Below, in pieces: positions 61,501 to 64,000 of a stretch of DNA of 64,000 bases. The notes beneath the pieces are model-generated. The model saw only the letters and a program-made list of their open reading frames with translations. It made no database searches and was not told the origin of the DNA. Source of the DNA: Kalaharituber pfeilii (lineage: Eukaryota > Ascomycota > Pezizomycetes > Pezizales > Pezizaceae); assembly GCA_015179045.1 (NCBI GenBank), contig WHUZ01000006.1, forward strand, positions 496,001 through 560,000. The letters run 5' to 3'. A program made the position numbers and the translations under genes. Each line of letters starts with the position of its first letter. The stretch's first letter is position 1.

Positions 61501-64000
61501 GGCTGATGCGTTGTTATGCAAAAGCGAACTGCATATCTCTGAAACCATATGCAACTCTATACATAAGCAGCATACGCATACTTGGTAGCACTTACACAAA
61601 GTTTTGCCTCATGCCACAAGTTTTACATTCATGCCTAGCGATTCCACAGCATATTCCTCGCGTGTACACCAGTCTTGAGGTAGTACATGCAGTTATATTA
61701 CAGGTATCCTGTACGTCTTGGATACAGAAGTAATTGTTCACATGGAGACCTGAGCACCTTTGCATGGGAAAGAAGTGGAGTCACTCAGAGTTTTTGATTC
61801 CTTTATGACGTCAAGCCATTTTTATAACCCAAGCGCACTTGAGTATCCTGTGGAAAGAAAAGAAGTACCCTGGAATTCTAATCTACTATTGAAGCTCAGT
61901 ATGAATTGAACCTACATCTGACAGATCTAAATTTCCACAAAGCAGATTCTATGGGCTATCGATTTCATGTATCGTCTGTTAATGGTACTCCATACTGGAT
62001 ACGCTGGGCCTGCCGGCTATACGAACTCTACACATCAATCCAGACTGCAAATGCACCGCTATTATTGTTGCCTTATTCAAGTTGCTTGGGCGACTCGGGT
62101 TACACCGCACTTGCAGTTCCCAGAGCACTGTCGTCCGCAAAAGTACGTGCACAACCGACAGAATTAAACATCGATATTGGCAGCGATCTAGAAAAATCAA
62201 GCATCTCACTTACGCAGGTGTATTACAACGGTACATGACACTTCTTGCTTTGACCTTCCCAGTTTGGTCATTATGGGCTTGCGAAGTGTTCGAAGTGCCC
62301 AGATCAACGTTAAGGTCATATGCATACCCAATCCGAACAACCCGCTTCCGCCGAGAACGAACTCCCCAAGCCCCTGGCAGCCATTCAGCCCTACGGCCAC
62401 TCTGTTGCCATGCGTTCTTATTTCCAGACTGCTTAAATACTTATTATTACGTTTTGGTGAGCAACGTCAGCCAACCGTTCTCGTGTCATTTATGTCAGCT
62501 AAAATTGTAGAGAACCGCACACGCTATGATCAAAACACCCAATCAGAGCTCAATCAAACATGTATCCCAAGGCGTATGGCTGCGCAACCGAATGCCTCCT
62601 TGTCACAGTGGACTCGGGGGGCATACAGAGAAATTATTAGGCCCTGCTGGTTTCGTACTAAGGTCCTGCCGTTATCATTGTATTCGTTCCATAGCTATAG
62701 TAATAGGATGTTCGGATGTGAATGAAGTTTAAGTGAGTAAAATGGAACGGCTGCGGTCCTTACAGGCACCATGTTTTTGCTGTAACTCCAAGTATTCCAA
62801 CCCCCATCAGATGTTCAGAGCCCATGCAAAACATCTGCCCAGTGGCTGGAGGATGCATACCTGCATCATCCAATATGTTTGCTAAAACTCAATTGCTTGA
62901 CGCAGTCACACCACATCATATCTATTGAACTAGTCTGGCTCACTATTGAACTCTAAGCTCAACGACGTCAACATTGTAATTGGTGCAATGTGACGCAAAT
63001 TCATTTAAAGTAGTAAATGTTCACCAAAATCATCGTGAAACGTCACGTAAGTGTCGTTGATGGACCCACGAGTGAAATGGAGTGCATGCGGATCCTTCCA
63101 ATTCATAATAGCCATTAGAGATCTACTGATATGTACTACAGTACTAGATTGTGGTTTGTGGTTACTGATACCCTTCTTCTTTGGCCTGGCCTGAGGTAAG
63201 CCTTTTACACCGACAGAATATGCCAGCGTTTCAAAAATTTATGAACTTCATGCATAGAACAGTTGAATTTGCATGCATGTTACACAACCTTCAAGGGGCC
63301 CCAGTAGTTCCGACCTATGCGATTGGCTGATGATCTGAAGCTCAGCTGCAAAAACACCCTTCTTTAATTCTACTCAGCTCTCCTCTAGTAACGAAAGAGT
63401 CTCGGCTTCGTATCCTCGTGCCTTGTACTTTAACTTAACATCTGGTGCATACCTTGTGCCATTGTGAATGTTATGGTGGAAGTCAACTGCAACGAGGTCA
63501 ATCGTGTTTGATGGAGTTAGTCTCCTGCGTAGATCTCAAGTAGTAAGGCATGTCTATGCTCAGTTGGCGCAAGATCACGCTTAGGTTAGCATGAACTAAG
63601 TGTATCAAATAAATCTCTTAGGAATTAATGTTGTCACAGCATACAAGAAAACGATTTCGAATAACGAGTGTCCTAAACTGGGCAAACTTGTAGCGCGTCG
63701 CATACAACAGCGTTGAACATGCAAACTACATGTAGAATACTTCGTAGCGGCCCTGGCTTATGAGCAGGCCTGGTCTACCTGCTCTGAGTAGAGACTAGTG
63801 GTATATGTGACCATAGTGCGCAAGTATATTGCAGATATCTGTTATTGAGAGTTAGTTCTCTTTGGATTTTCAAAGCGAAGGTAACACAAGCGGCGACGTA
63901 TCTTGGAATGTGATAGAAAACACTCTTGCAAATTGATGATGTAAGCATTTGAAAAATAAACAAATAGATCTTCCTACTCGATGGCGGTACTGGCATCATT
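58519..64000. other. 5.5-kb stretch without a supported gene
   Basis: Many frames of 60-150 codons (for example 60291-60599, 61906-62238 and 62264-62725) occur, but none shows a conserved motif, splice pattern or codon bias like the genes to the left. No repeat boundary other than the MITE was found. It may be long intergenic or decayed repeat DNA. Confidence 0.45.

Noticed and set aside
60291..62725. Several 66-153-codon frames in the right-hand 4 kb
   Set aside because: No conserved motifs, overlapping in several frames on both strands, typical of random open frames.

Overview
The window is nuclear DNA of a filamentous ascomycete (Pezizomycotina; Leotiomycetes is possible but not decided). 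Genes carry several short introns (about 45-150 bp) with GTATGT/GTAAGT donors and CTAAC-type branch points. The recognisable proteins are fungal: bifunctional ARG5,6, TVP15, a GPI-anchored GH76 protein, 2-methylcitrate synthase and an HNM1-like permease. I rebuilt exon structures by hand from splice signals and family conservation, so they are predictions. No tRNA, rRNA or CRISPR array was seen.

Layout. 1-7.5 kb is repeat country: a foldback element with ~256-bp inverted arms (384-1239), a 5'-truncated LINE (1537-1918), a decayed coding relic with TAG stops, a solo-LTR-like repeat (5155-5362), a Copia RNase H/LTR relic (5857-6448) and a LINE tail. 8.0-15 kb holds three intact genes: a bestrophin-like channel, a dienelactone-hydrolase-family protein and an AIF/FSP1-like FAD oxidoreductase. 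A minisatellite, a second solo LTR and an 84-bp promoter duplication lie between the first two. 17-26.2 kb is a repeat cluster: LINE remnants, then a GH3 beta-glucosidase pseudogene split into two oppositely oriented halves. One half is interrupted by a Copia element, which itself carries two DNA transposons.

27.5-37.7 kb is gene-dense: a membrane-anchored kelch protein, pyroglutamyl peptidase I, TVP15, mitochondrial 2-methylisocitrate lyase and a GH76 (DFG5/DCW1-type) protein. 40.6-57 kb holds a synaptobrevin, ARG5,6 with a GCN4/CPC1-type TGACTCA site upstream, an orphan ORF, 2-methylcitrate synthase and a choline-permease-like transporter. 57-64 kb shows no gene I can support, only a 171-bp TA-flanked MITE.

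How the genes fit together. 2-methylcitrate synthase and 2-methylisocitrate lyase are the first and last dedicated enzymes of the methylcitrate cycle, which removes propionyl-CoA in mitochondria, and they lie about 14 kb apart. ARG5,6 is also mitochondrial (arginine biosynthesis). TVP15 and synaptobrevin act in Golgi/post-Golgi traffic, and GH76 and the kelch protein act at the cell surface. Nothing suggests a biosynthetic cluster. The most unusual content is in the repeats: a LINE 3'-end hairpin with a compensatory base pair, tandem duplication of that hairpin, the nested insertions in the broken GH3 gene, and several TA-flanked inverted-repeat elements.
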